Source: Planctomycetes bacterium MalM25
GTDB taxonomy: Bacteria > Planctomycetota > Planctomycetia > Pirellulales > Lacipirellulaceae
Assembly (NCBI GenBank): GCA_007745835.1
Contig: CP036424.1
Location: 1,821,001 to 1,885,000 of the forward strand
Reading direction: 5' to 3'
DNA: 64,000 nucleotides
Under the pieces are notes generated by a model. The model searched no databases and was not told the origin of the DNA. It saw only the letters and a program-made list of their open reading frames with translations. The position numbers and the translations under genes are program-made. How positions within the stretch are numbered: the stretch's first letter is position 1; the number at the start of each line of letters is the position of its first letter. Positions 27,316-36,674 of the stretch are shown in pieces.

Positions 27316-28209
27316 TCAGCGGTTGCGGCGGGCCACGAAACCGACCAAGCCGAGGACCGACAGCAGGGCGGTCGAAGGCTCGGGAACGGCGACGACGCTC
27401 AGGTTGTCGTAGATCACGAACTGCGATTGGAAGGGGGTCGCGAGCGACGAGAACAGGTCGCCGTAACCGAGGCTGATGAGATCACCATCGGCGGCGCTGT
27501 ACTCATTGCGGATGATCGGAGTGCCGTTGAATGAGTACTGGATCAAACCGCTGGTCACCAGAACCTCAAGCGTGGCCCAGTTGTTCCCGGGGGAACCCGC
27601 GAAACTGTAGCCATTGGCGTTTGAGAAGATGTCCTGGTAGGTATCGCCGGTGGCGTTGGTCGTGTTGTCCGAGTTCAGGTAGCTCAGGTCACCCGTGTTG
27701 GTGAGGCCGCCGATGGCCGCCGGGCGTGAGTGACGGAAGTCGGAGGACGAGCCGCCCTCGCCGGTGACCGCCAAGAAGTGCCCCGAGCCCGTGATCGGCA
27801 GGAAGAGCGAGTTGACGGTCGCTCCGTCGCCGGCAACGCCGACATGCATGTACTCCGTGGTGCCGCCGGTGCCTTGGACGCCCATGTAGACATCGACGGT
27901 CAGCTTGTAGGGCGAGCCCGTGACGGCGGTGTTGTGGAAGGCGGTGATGGCGTCCGACGCGCCAAGCGTGTCGTTCGCGGTCATCCTGAGTCCGCCGGTG
28001 TCGCCCGGGGCCGAGTTGGGAGCCAGCGGGATGCCCGCGGCGATGTAGTCGAACGCGAAGGTCGCGGTGCTGTCCGGCGTGGCGTCTTGAATCACGGTGT
28101 AGCTGGCCGAAGAATCGACCTCGAAATCGTCCGAGAGCAGCGTTGCGTAAGCGTTGCTCGAGAGACCGAGCGCGGCCACGACGGCCGCAGTTACCAGGTG
28201 TCGGATCAT
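27316..28209 (-). CDS. Secreted PEP-CTERM protein
   Basis: 297 residues. Signal peptide MIRHLVTAAVVAALGLSSNAYA, a beta-rich body of about 230 residues (LLSDDFEVDSS, KLTVDVYMG, YSFNGTPIIRNEY), and a PEP-CTERM tail VPEPSTALLSVLGLVGFVARRNR. It resembles the other PEP-CTERM proteins here in its N-terminal DFEVDS segment. It lacks the dockerin-like loops of its neighbours. It sits between two terminators, so it is probably its own transcript. Confidence 0.85.
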   Translation of the reverse strand: MIRHLVTAAVVAALGLSSNAYATLLSDDFEVDSSASYTVIQDATPDSTATFAFDYIAAGIPLAPNSAPGDTGGLRMTANDTLGASDAITAFHNTAVTGSPYKLTVDVYMGVQGTGGTTEYMHVGVAGDGATVNSLFLPITGSGHFLAVTGEGGSSSDFRHSRPAAIGGLTNTGDLSYLNSDNTTNATGDTYQDIFSNANGYSFAGSPGNNWATLEVLVTSGLIQYSFNGTPIIRNEYSAADGDLISLGYGDLFSSLATPFQSQFVIYDNLSVVAVPEPSTALLSVLGLVGFVARRNR

Positions 28210-28270
28210 GAGTCGGTACCTAAATCAGAGTGGTGGGATTCAACGGAAGAGAAAACAACAACGAAAGCTT

Positions 28271-28314
28271 ATTGAAAGGCCGCCCCGCATGCGGAACCCG
28301 CAGGCGGGGCGGCC
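28271..28314 (-). terminator. Terminator hairpin after a PEP-CTERM gene
   Basis: A perfect 11-base GC inverted repeat (28278-28288 with 28304-28314), followed on the minus strand by a short TTTCAAT tract. It sits just past the stop of the gene ending at 28325. Confidence 0.75.
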
Positions 28315-28324
28315 GTAACGTTCG

Positions 28325-30205
28325 TTAACGGCGGCGCGACGCGAGGGCGCCGAAGCCGACGATCGCCATCAGCAGGGCCGAGGGCTCGGGAACCGCGGTC
28401 GCCAGGGACGAGGCCGTGGCGCCGTAGTTGGTCTGCCAAACGGTGTAGTCCCCCGCGTCGATGACCCCGTTGCCGTTGCCGTCGGCGCCCGAGCCAACCG
28501 AGACCGTGTCGCCGAGGGTGTCGCGGTAGATGGTGTAGTCGGCGGCGTCGACGAGGCCGTCGCCGTTGTAGTCGCCGTCGATCAAGATGAGCTCCTCAAC
28601 GGTGAAGGCGCCGGCCGTCAGGGCGGCGTCGTTCGAGTAGGTCGCCTTGTTCGAGCCACCGGGGGAGAAGATCTGGAAGACCTCGTTCGAGTTGGTCGTG
28701 GCGTAGAGGTTGCCCGCGGCGTCGATCTTGACGTTGCTGCGAGAACCGGCGTTGCCACCCTGGAGATCGATCGACTCCCAGTTGGTGATCTGATCGTTGT
28801 TGGGATCGGCGTCCCCTTGGTCGTCGATCGTGATTTCCGGGATGCCGTTCTCGTCGAGGGGGATGACCAGGACGTCGCCATTCACATCGCTTTCGAGACC
28901 GAGCAGGGGGTTGAAGGTGTCGGAAGCCCCTTCGGGGTTCTCGGCTTCGACGTTGGAACGCGTGACGTACAGCTCCGAGCCGTCCGCGCTGAGCTCAACT
29001 TTGGACGCCCAGCGAAGGATGTCGCTGGTGATGAAGTCGAACTCGAACGGGTAGCCGTCGTATCCGTTGTCGACCGTCCAGTCGAGGGTCGAGAACTCGA
29101 TTGTCGGGCTGTTGCCATCGACGCCGTCCGCCTGCAAGACGAGCAGTCCGGCCTCGTTGCCGCTGGCGCGACGCTGGGTGATGTACCACAGGTCGTTGTC
29201 GGCCGAGTACGCGGCGTCGGCGATGACGTCGATGTTGTTCAGGTTCAGGAAGCTCCGCTCGCCGTTGGCGGCGGTCGGGATGTTGGTGGCGTTGATCACC
29301 AAGTTGGCCGCGCCGGCGTACTCGGTTGCGTTGCCGACGTCCCAACGCCACAGGTGGCTGCCGTCCGCCGCCGCCCCGTTGCCACCAAGGCCGCCTGAGT
29401 CCGACTGGAGGTCTTGGTCGATCGCCCACAGGGTGAGTCCGTTGCCGACCGAGCCGGTGGCGGTCACGTCCGACATGGTTGAGCCGTGGTTGACGCCGGT
29501 GTCGCCCAGTGCGGGGCCCCCTTCGCCGGCCAGCAGCAGGCCGCCGGTTTGCAGGTCGGGGCTGGCGTACTTGATGCCACCGTTGGCGCCCGAGTAGTCC
29601 TGAACGATCAGGTTGTTGGCTTCGTCGAAGGAGATGCCCCAGGGCGAGAACGTGCTGCCACCAACGGTCCAGCCGGGGGCGGCGACCGACGAGGTGTCGT
29701 TCGGGTCGATGATCTCGGCGAAGGTCGCCGGGTTGAGTCCCTTCGAGTCAGCCGTGAGCGCGTAGATGCCGTCGCCCATGGTGCGGGCGCCGGGGACGGT
29801 CACGTTGGAGGTCGTCGCGTTGGCGACGTAGATGGTTCCGAAGAAGGGGCTGCTCGGGTCGCTGTTGACCGCGATGCCGTTGGGCCGCTCGAACCAGGTG
29901 AACGGGTTGCTGGTGTCGCCGATCTCGGACCAGCCTGAGGGGTTCACGCTCGAGACTTCGATGTCGAAGGCGCTCGCGGCGCCCAGATCGAACGTGTGAC
30001 GGCCAGGAGTCAGAGCGCCCAGGTTCAGGGCGCTCTCGCCCGTGCGTTGGATGACCACGTTCGAGGCGTCGTCGTTGAGCACGAACTCGTACATGCTACC
30101 GCCGACATTCCGTACGCCCGAGGCGTAGGAGACGGCCATCGCCGTCGTGCCCGTCAAGCTGAGAGATAGGGCCAGCGCTGAGGCTGCCAGCATGCGGTGA
30201 ATCAT
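28325..30205 (-). CDS. Secreted PEP-CTERM/dockerin-like protein, probable beta-propeller
   Basis: 626 residues. Signal peptide MIHRMLAASALALSLSLTGTTAMA. The body has repeats of the sort seen in secreted propellers (NGIAVNSDPSSPFFGTIYVAN, WGISFDEANNLIV, KIDAAGNLYATTN). Two Ca-binding dockerin-like loops follow (GDYNGDGLVDAADYTIYRD and ADGNGNGVIDAGDY). A PEP-CTERM tail ends the protein (VPEPSALLMAIVGFGALASRRR). It is presumably exported and sorted to the cell surface. Substrate or partner unknown. Confidence 0.85.
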   Translation of the reverse strand: MIHRMLAASALALSLSLTGTTAMAVSYASGVRNVGGSMYEFVLNDDASNVVIQRTGESALNLGALTPGRHTFDLGAASAFDIEVSSVNPSGWSEIGDTSNPFTWFERPNGIAVNSDPSSPFFGTIYVANATTSNVTVPGARTMGDGIYALTADSKGLNPATFAEIIDPNDTSSVAAPGWTVGGSTFSPWGISFDEANNLIVQDYSGANGGIKYASPDLQTGGLLLAGEGGPALGDTGVNHGSTMSDVTATGSVGNGLTLWAIDQDLQSDSGGLGGNGAAADGSHLWRWDVGNATEYAGAANLVINATNIPTAANGERSFLNLNNIDVIADAAYSADNDLWYITQRRASGNEAGLLVLQADGVDGNSPTIEFSTLDWTVDNGYDGYPFEFDFITSDILRWASKVELSADGSELYVTRSNVEAENPEGASDTFNPLLGLESDVNGDVLVIPLDENGIPEITIDDQGDADPNNDQITNWESIDLQGGNAGSRSNVKIDAAGNLYATTNSNEVFQIFSPGGSNKATYSNDAALTAGAFTVEELILIDGDYNGDGLVDAADYTIYRDTLGDTVSVGSGADGNGNGVIDAGDYTVWQTNYGATASSLATAVPEPSALLMAIVGFGALASRRR

Positions 30206-30364
30206 GAAAGTCTCTTCCTTACAGTCTGGTGTAGCGGGGGTGCAGTAGCGCCTGAACTCTATTTGTTGCCGAACTTACAGAATCCGTCGGGATAGCTGCC
30301 GGGATCAACTTCTACGATAACGAGAAGAAATCGATAAGTACTCTCGATCGAGCGCATTACTGTC

Positions 30365-33300
30365 TCAGTAGGGCGCATTTTTGACTCCGCTGGTCAACAC
30401 TTTCTCCGACGAATCCAGTGCCAAATGGGCGTGGGCTTCGTCTTTTGCGGAGTCATCCGAACCCGGCAGCAGGTCCGTTGTGCGCTCCTCAACGGGCTCG
30501 CTGTCGGTTGGGATGAGCAGCAAGGCGCGGTCCCGGTTCGGATGCGAATCGATCGACGTATCGCGATCCGCTCGTGAGGATAGGGACCGGTCGGAGGTGG
30601 GATCGGACGACAACGCCGCGAACGCGGCGTCGGACTCTTCTTCCGCGATCGAGGAGGACGCCGGAGCGAATGACGCACTCTGAGCTGGGGGGGCAGTGGC
30701 GAAACTGACCGCCGCGGGGACCACGAGGCCGTAGGTCGCTCGCCAGATGGCGAGGTCGGGCTCGTCGACCAGGCCGCTGCCGTCCGCGTCGGCGCCGGTC
30801 AGCGGCGTGACGATCTGGCCGAGCGTGTCGCGGTAAACCGTGTAGTCCGCGGCATCAACGACGCCGTTGTTGTTGAAGTCGCCGTTGACCCCGCCGCCCG
30901 CTTGCCCCCGGACGTCGACACGCACTTGGTCCGCGATGACGAGCGAGAACGGAGAGCCTGTGGAAGCTTCCGCATCGACGGTGACCGTGACCGAGCCGAC
31001 GGCGTTCTCAAAAGTGCCCAGCGAGACCCAGCTGAAGTCGTTCTGCTGCTGGTTGACGATCACCTGACGGCTCTCTCCACCGACGGTGACGTTGTAGCGG
31101 ACGCCCGAGGCGCGGTTGGCGGCCGCGTCGTATTTGACGAACACCTCGGCCTCGCCCGAGAGGGGCAACGGACCGGTCCAGGCCGCGGTGTCGGCATTGC
31201 CGATCAGGGTGAAACGCTGGGTGCCGCCGTCGGCGCCCGGATCGCCCGAGGTGATCCAGCCTCCGGTCTCGGTGTAGGTCGGAGACCCATCATCGTTATC
31301 GAGGACGAGGCTCGCCGTTTGGATCCCTTGGGTCGCGAACCCGAAGTAGTCGAGCACGCTGGTCATCACGTCGAGCTGGTTGCTCTCGCCGACGAGCGTC
31401 TCGAATGGGAAGCCGAGCATCACAAGCTGCTCGCCCGTGCCACCGTTCTCGTACTGAATACCGGCCGCACCGCCGCCCCCGCCATAGGTGAGCGCGGTCG
31501 TCGCTCCATTGAGAGGAGAGATCACGTCGGCGAACTCGACGTTGTAGACCTCCGAGCCGTCGTCGAACTGAAGGTTCAAACCCTCAAAGATGGAGCCGGC
31601 GGCGCCGGTGGCGTTGTAAGAGCCGGCGTCGTCAGCGACGTAATCCGCCCTCAGCGAGTTGTTGTAGAACGAGCTGCCGTTGTTCAGGTTATCGAGGTCC
31701 CAGCCGATCTCGGCGCCCGACACGAACAGCTTGCCACCCCCGGTCAGGTAGGCGGCGACAGCGTTCTGCTCATCCGTGTTGAACGTGTCGTCCGCGGACG
31801 ACTCCTCGCCCGCGATCCAGACGACCGCGTCGTAGTCCGACAGGCTCACCACGCCGCTCGCTATCGCCTCGTTCGAGGCGGTGGCGATCGCGGGGGTGGC
31901 GCCGGCCGCCTCGATCGCGGAAGCGACTTGGATCGCGTAGTCGTAGGTGTTTCCTCCTCGGACGCGGACGCGGTCGACCGTGCTGGGGCCACCTCGGAAG
32001 GGGTCCTTCGGAGTGGCGCCGCGATCGAGGCGATCGAAACCGTTAACGATCAGGACCTTCTCGGGCGACGCCGAGGGCTTCACCGCAACGACCTCCGAAT
32101 CGGGGGCCTCGCCGCCCGTGTTGACCGCGGCGACGCGGAAGTAGTACGTCTCGCCGGCGGTGAGGCCGGTGATCGTGTGGGTCGTTGTGCCGCCACCGGG
32201 CACGAACGTCCCGCCATCGAAACCGAGCCCGTCGGTCGAGGCGTAGACCATGTAGCCGGTCGCGGCGCTCCCGCCGAACGACGAGGCCGCGCCAGGGGAC
32301 CAGCGGAGCGTCGCCTCGCCCGGCGCCGAGCTCTCGGCCGACAGCTCGGCGACGCGGGGTGGCGCGTCGACGTTGGGCGTGGCGCCGCCGTCGACCACCC
32401 GGAAGTAATCCACGATGCCCTGGTAGGTCGCCTTCGCGATGGCGTCGCGCACCCGCTGATCGCGGAGCATCTGGGCGTCGAACTGATTGTCGTGGAAGCC
32501 GGTCTCGATGATCGTGGCGTCGAACTCGTTGTTGATCCGCTGATTGTTGATCTCGCCGAACTCGATGTCCGAGCGATCCAGCGTCACCGTGGTGCGGTTC
32601 TGCCAGTTCTGGCCGAAGCTGCCGTTCTGCGCGACGAGGTCGTCGTTGACCTGACCCGCCAGGGTGTCCGCCAGCAAGAACTGGTTGGGCGTCGCGGTTG
32701 CGGGGTTGTTGTTGCCGTTGAGCAAGCCCAAGACGCCTCGCGCATTGCCCCCGCCCGCGTTCGAGTGGAAGCTCACGAAGACCCGGTCCGAAAGCGTGCC
32801 GACCCCCGCTTGGTTCATGTAGGCCGCCATCCGCGGCGGGGCGGAGACGGTCGATGTGCCGTACGCGCTGCTCGGCACGCCTTGGGCGCGGACCGAGTGC
32901 CACTCCATCCAGTAGATGCCCGCCTCGTTCTCACGCGGCTCTCCCGAGACCCCGTTGCCCCGGTTGATGTCCCCCATGCCGTTGCCGAAGCGGATCATGT
33001 CCGCGACGACCACCTTGCCGGCGTCGTCCGACCGGTTGCTGATTTCGACGGCGCCCTCGGTCCCTTCGTTGAAGTGATACGTGCCGAGGTAGACCAAACC
33101 GTTGCCTACCCGGCTGTGATCGATCGTCACCTCCGTGGCGCCACCCGAGTGACGCACCCGGTACAGCTGGTCGACGGCCCGGTTCGAGCCGGCGGGCGAC
33201 CAGGCGTAGACCGGGTAGAAGCCGGCCTCGGGCAGATCGGGACGATAGGTGGCGACCGCCGTCTCGACCGGCGAGGTGGTGGCGAAGCCGTAGCGGACAT

Positions 33301-33757
33301 CGCCGGGCGAGCCGTAGTAAGTCGAGCCGGAGCCGTTGCCCCAAGCACCCTCGAACGACACGCCCAAATCGTCGTTGTCGAGCACGACTTCGTTGACTTG
33401 GTTGCCGACCGGCCGCAGCGGAACGACCGTCGCCCCGGCGTCCCACAGGTAGTTGGCCAGAAAGGTCATCTGATCCTGGTTCCCCAGGTCCTCGACCATG
33501 TCGAGCAACAGCGGCCGCTGATACCCCCAGCCACTGTTGGTTTCCGTGATGCCGTGCCCGCCATGGACGTACACAATCTTGTCGGAGAGGCCCCCGTCCG
33601 GCTGAGCGCCGACATCGACCAGCCCGGCGCCGTCGAGCATCTGCCGCGATTCGAGCGGTTCGGCGGCCAGCACGCGTCGGCGCGCCGCCTTGGCGCGTTC
33701 GCTGGGAGCGAAGCAGGAGAGAATGAATGAGAGCATCAAGATTCGCCTTATTGCCAT
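30365..33757 (-). CDS. Surface LEPRxLL protein with split N-acetylmuramoyl-L-alanine amidase, golvesin, Fn3 and dockerin domains
   Basis: 1130 residues. The N-terminus carries EPLESRQML, a variant of the planctomycete LEPRxLL motif. Order, approximate residues: amidase_3 first half 58-120 (YVHGGHGIT); golvesin-like domain 120-255; amidase second half 280-465 (VSFHSNAGGG and IIETGFHDN, likely zinc His and catalytic Glu); fibronectin III 480-570; ThuA/GATase-like 575-820; second golvesin-like domain 825-935; dockerin-like pair 945-1000; Ser/Asp-rich tail. It would cut the MurNAc-L-Ala bond outside the cell. It lies 56 bases downstream of ggt on the same strand. The first zinc-binding Glu is not obvious, so activity is unproven. 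Confidence 0.75.
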   Translation of the reverse strand: MAIRRILMLSFILSCFAPSERAKAARRRVLAAEPLESRQMLDGAGLVDVGAQPDGGLSDKIVYVHGGHGITETNSGWGYQRPLLLDMVEDLGNQDQMTFLANYLWDAGATVVPLRPVGNQVNEVVLDNDDLGVSFEGAWGNGSGSTYYGSPGDVRYGFATTSPVETAVATYRPDLPEAGFYPVYAWSPAGSNRAVDQLYRVRHSGGATEVTIDHSRVGNGLVYLGTYHFNEGTEGAVEISNRSDDAGKVVVADMIRFGNGMGDINRGNGVSGEPRENEAGIYWMEWHSVRAQGVPSSAYGTSTVSAPPRMAAYMNQAGVGTLSDRVFVSFHSNAGGGNARGVLGLLNGNNNPATATPNQFLLADTLAGQVNDDLVAQNGSFGQNWQNRTTVTLDRSDIEFGEINNQRINNEFDATIIETGFHDNQFDAQMLRDQRVRDAIAKATYQGIVDYFRVVDGGATPNVDAPPRVAELSAESSAPGEATLRWSPGAASSFGGSAATGYMVYASTDGLGFDGGTFVPGGGTTTHTITGLTAGETYYFRVAAVNTGGEAPDSEVVAVKPSASPEKVLIVNGFDRLDRGATPKDPFRGGPSTVDRVRVRGGNTYDYAIQVASAIEAAGATPAIATASNEAIASGVVSLSDYDAVVWIAGEESSADDTFNTDEQNAVAAYLTGGGKLFVSGAEIGWDLDNLNNGSSFYNNSLRADYVADDAGSYNATGAAGSIFEGLNLQFDDGSEVYNVEFADVISPLNGATTALTYGGGGGAAGIQYENGGTGEQLVMLGFPFETLVGESNQLDVMTSVLDYFGFATQGIQTASLVLDNDDGSPTYTETGGWITSGDPGADGGTQRFTLIGNADTAAWTGPLPLSGEAEVFVKYDAAANRASGVRYNVTVGGESRQVIVNQQQNDFSWVSLGTFENAVGSVTVTVDAEASTGSPFSLVIADQVRVDVRGQAGGGVNGDFNNNGVVDAADYTVYRDTLGQIVTPLTGADADGSGLVDEPDLAIWRATYGLVVPAAVSFATAPPAQSASFAPASSSIAEEESDAAFAALSSDPTSDRSLSSRADRDTSIDSHPNRDRALLLIPTDSEPVEERTTDLLPGSDDSAKDEAHAHLALDSSEKVLTSGVKNAPY

Positions 33758-33813
33758 GTTCCGTACGCCCTAGGGCGATCAATTAATCGTAAACACGCTT
33801 TCGCAAAGAGCCA

Positions 33814-35520
33814 TCAATCGGCAGCTGCCTTGCCTGGGATGCGGGGATCCCGTACCGCGGTCAAGCGGCCATCCGCATGCGCCTCGATCCCCTGCGAGAT
33901 GCCTGCCGAGGGAAGAACGCTCAGTTGGTGTCCCAATTCGGACAAAGGCAGGGCTTTGCCGAAAGGCGTCGAGGCCTCCAGGCTCAACCGGTCCGGTCGC
34001 CACTGGTGGTGCCAACGCGGTTGCGCAATCGCCTCGCCGAGCGACATGCCGCCGTCGGTCACGCCGAGGATGGCGAGCAGCACTTGGGTGATGATCTTCG
34101 GTCCACCCGCGGCGCCGACGGTGAGCAGGGGCTCGCCCTGGTCGTCCAAGACGATCGTGGGACTCATGCTCGAGAGAGGCCGTTTGCCAGGAGCGACCGA
34201 GTTGTTTTCGGCGCCGATCAATCCGAAGGCGTTCGGCGCGCCCGGCTGGGCGGAGAAGTCGTCCATCTCGTTGTTCAGCACAACGCCCGTGCCGGGGACG
34301 ATCACCTTGGAGCCAAAGCCGGTGTTGACCGTCGCCGTGATGGCGACCCACCACCCCTCGGCGTCGGCGGCCGCGATGTGCGTCGTGTGCCGGCCGAACA
34401 GGTCCTGCCGCCACTGCGGCGGATCGCCGTGGGCGGGGACGGGGGTCGCTCGCTCGGGGTCGATCTTCGCCGACAATCGGGCGAGGTAATCCGTGTCAAG
34501 CAGGCCACGCGGCACGTCGGCGAAGTCGGAGTCGCCCAGCCAGTGCGCCCGGTCGGCGAAGGCGAGCTTCATTGCCTCGGTTACCAGGTGCATCGCCCGT
34601 GAGCGGTCCTTGCGCAGCACGGTCGCCAGGTCGAAGCGTTCTAGCATCGTCAGCATCTGAGCCACGTGGATGCCGCCGCTGCTGGGGGGCGGGAAGCCGA
34701 CGATCGTTCTGCCGCGGTACTTGGAGACGATCGGCTCGCGCCGCTTCGCTTTGTAGTCGGCGAAGTCCTTGGTGGTGAGCAGCCCGCCGTTCTCCGCCAT
34801 CCATTGACCGACGCGCTGAGCGAACGGGCCGCGGTAGAAGTAGTCGGTCCCGCTGCGGGCGATCCCCTCGTAGGTCGCCGCCAGATCGGGTTGCTTCAGG
34901 ACGTAACCCTCCGGGTGCGGCTGGCCCTCGGGGTCGAGCAGTTGGGCCCTCGACCCCGGGAACCGGCGGAGTCGGCTCGCTGCGCCACGCAGGCGGCCGG
35001 CGTAGCTCGAGTTGAGGGCGAAGCCCTCGCGTGCCGCCTTGATGCCCGGCTGGAGCAGCCGGGCGAGCGGCTTCGTGCCCGCGATGTCGAGCAGCTTGGC
35101 GTACGCCGCCAGCGCCCCGGGCGTGGCGACCGCCAACGGCCCGGTCTGACTGAGCTGGGGGTCGGCCTTGCCATCGACGAGGAACATGTCGCGCGACGCG
35201 GCGGCGGGGGCCATCTCACGACCATCGATCGCGATCAACTCTCCCTGGGGCGACCGCACCAGGATCAGGCAACCTCCGCCGATGCCCGAGTTGTGGTTGT
35301 CGACCACGCTGAGCGTGAGCGCCGCACAAACGGCGGCGTCGACCGCGTTGCCCCCCTCGCGCAGCACGCCCATTGCCGCGTCGGTGGCGACCGGCTGGAC
35401 CGTCGCCACGGCGTAGCGCTCTCCTGTGGCGGTGAAGTCAGCCGGTTCGGCCGCGGTCATCAACGAGCCGCACAGGAGCAGCAGCGGCAGGGATCGGGCG
35501 ATGGTCGCTAATCTTTTCAT
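33814..35520 (-). CDS. ggt: Gamma-glutamyltransferase
   Basis: 568 residues with a signal peptide (MKRLATIARSLPLLLLCGSLMTAA), so periplasmic. GGT self-cleaves at a Thr that becomes the nucleophile; the expected site is the TTHIA block near residue 379. The large-subunit Arg region (VDNHNSGIGGG) and the small-subunit SSMSPTIV and GGPKIITQ blocks are present. It hydrolyses or transfers gamma-glutamyl groups; in muropeptides the D-Glu gamma-linkage is a possible substrate (inference). Its ATG overlaps the stop of the upstream serine hydrolase (ATGA). Confidence 0.92.
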   Translation of the reverse strand: MKRLATIARSLPLLLLCGSLMTAAEPADFTATGERYAVATVQPVATDAAMGVLREGGNAVDAAVCAALTLSVVDNHNSGIGGGCLILVRSPQGELIAIDGREMAPAAASRDMFLVDGKADPQLSQTGPLAVATPGALAAYAKLLDIAGTKPLARLLQPGIKAAREGFALNSSYAGRLRGAASRLRRFPGSRAQLLDPEGQPHPEGYVLKQPDLAATYEGIARSGTDYFYRGPFAQRVGQWMAENGGLLTTKDFADYKAKRREPIVSKYRGRTIVGFPPPSSGGIHVAQMLTMLERFDLATVLRKDRSRAMHLVTEAMKLAFADRAHWLGDSDFADVPRGLLDTDYLARLSAKIDPERATPVPAHGDPPQWRQDLFGRHTTHIAAADAEGWWVAITATVNTGFGSKVIVPGTGVVLNNEMDDFSAQPGAPNAFGLIGAENNSVAPGKRPLSSMSPTIVLDDQGEPLLTVGAAGGPKIITQVLLAILGVTDGGMSLGEAIAQPRWHHQWRPDRLSLEASTPFGKALPLSELGHQLSVLPSAGISQGIEAHADGRLTAVRDPRIPGKAAAD

Positions 35521-36674
35521 GGTTGCTCTATCGACGCGGCGGCGATGGTGGCGATCCGGCCCGCGAGGTCGTTCACGCTGCCGTGGCCGTCGGGGTGCAG
35601 GCGGTTCGAGAGGAAGATCACAAACAGATCGAGGCCCGGGTCGATCCAGATGGCGGTCCCGGTAAACCCGCCGTGGCCGAAGGCGCGGTCGGTCATCAAC
35701 TCGCCCCGGTTGCTGGAGTAACCACTCCGCATGTCCCATCCACCGCCGCGACGGTGGCCGGAGACCTCTCGGGGGCGGGTCATCTCGCGGACCGTGGCGG
35801 GCGAGAGGACGCGGACTCCGTCCAGTTGCCCTTCGCCCAGCATCATCGCCGCGTAGCGCGACAGGTCGGCGGCCGTGCTGAAGAGCCCGGCGTGACCGGC
35901 CACGCCACCCAAGAGGGCCGCGCGAGGGTCGTGGACCTCTCCGACAAGCATCCGACCTTCACGCGGTTCCGAGGCGGCGCTGCGGGCTTGCAGGTCGGCG
36001 GGCGGCAGGTAGGTCGTTTCGTGCATGCCGATTGGCGCGAAGACGCGTTCCCCGGCGAACTCGTTGAGCGGTTGATCGCTGATTCGCTCGACCAGCTTGC
36101 CGAGCAGTTCGAAGTTCACATCCGAGTAGCGGAACCGTGTGCCGGGCGGGTCCTGAGGCTCAAGGGCGAACAGCCGCCGCCACGCCTCCTCAACGCCGTG
36201 ACGGTAGTCTTCGAGCGCGTTGTCGGGGACGTAGCCCGTGTGGTGGGTGAGCAGCCGTTCGATCGTGATCTGATCGGCGTGCTCGTTGGTGATCTCGGGC
36301 AGGTGCTTGCTGATCGGGTCTCGCAGGCGGAGGAGTCCCTCTTCAAGCAGCACCATGACGCTCGTCGCGGTGGCGATCGGCTTTGTCAGCGAGGCGAGAT
36401 CGAAGACCGTGTCGATGGTCATCTCGCGTTGGGCCGGCTCGACCTGGCGGTCGCCGTACGCCCACAGCATCGCGAGCCCCTCGCGACGGCCGATCGCCAC
36501 GACGCAGCCGGCGAACTGGCCTTCGCCGTGTGCCGCCTCGACCTCGCGCTCGATGTGTCTCAGGTGATCGCCCCGCATGCCGAGCCCCGCTGGGTCGAGC
36601 CGCGGAAGCCCGGCAGCGACTGACATCGAGGCGACGAGGGTGCTAGCGACGGCGAACGAACTCAAGCGTTTCAT
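35517..36674 (-). CDS. Secreted beta-lactamase-fold serine hydrolase
   Basis: 385 residues. Signal peptide MKRLSSFAVASTLVASMSVAAG. It belongs to the class C/EstB-like group: SxxK is SLTK (in FDLASLTKPIAT), the Tyr-motif is YSD (RYSDVNFELL), and HGGFTG replaces KTG. These folds cover D-alanyl-peptidases, esterases and beta-lactamases. Context suggests a peptidoglycan-derived substrate. Start ATG 36674 overlaps the symporter stop, and its own stop overlaps the ggt ATG, giving a tightly coupled three-gene operon. Confidence 0.85.
   Translation of the reverse strand: MKRLSSFAVASTLVASMSVAAGLPRLDPAGLGMRGDHLRHIEREVEAAHGEGQFAGCVVAIGRREGLAMLWAYGDRQVEPAQREMTIDTVFDLASLTKPIATATSVMVLLEEGLLRLRDPISKHLPEITNEHADQITIERLLTHHTGYVPDNALEDYRHGVEEAWRRLFALEPQDPPGTRFRYSDVNFELLGKLVERISDQPLNEFAGERVFAPIGMHETTYLPPADLQARSAASEPREGRMLVGEVHDPRAALLGGVAGHAGLFSTAADLSRYAAMMLGEGQLDGVRVLSPATVREMTRPREVSGHRRGGGWDMRSGYSSNRGELMTDRAFGHGGFTGTAIWIDPGLDLFVIFLSNRLHPDGHGSVNDLAGRIATIAAASIEQP

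Noticed and set aside
30902-33730. A 942-codon open frame on the plus strand opposite the amidase/dockerin protein
   Set aside because: It is antisense to a gene with clear domains and a signal-type N-terminus. High GC keeps reverse frames open; the translation is Arg/Ala/Gly-rich without recognisable motifs.
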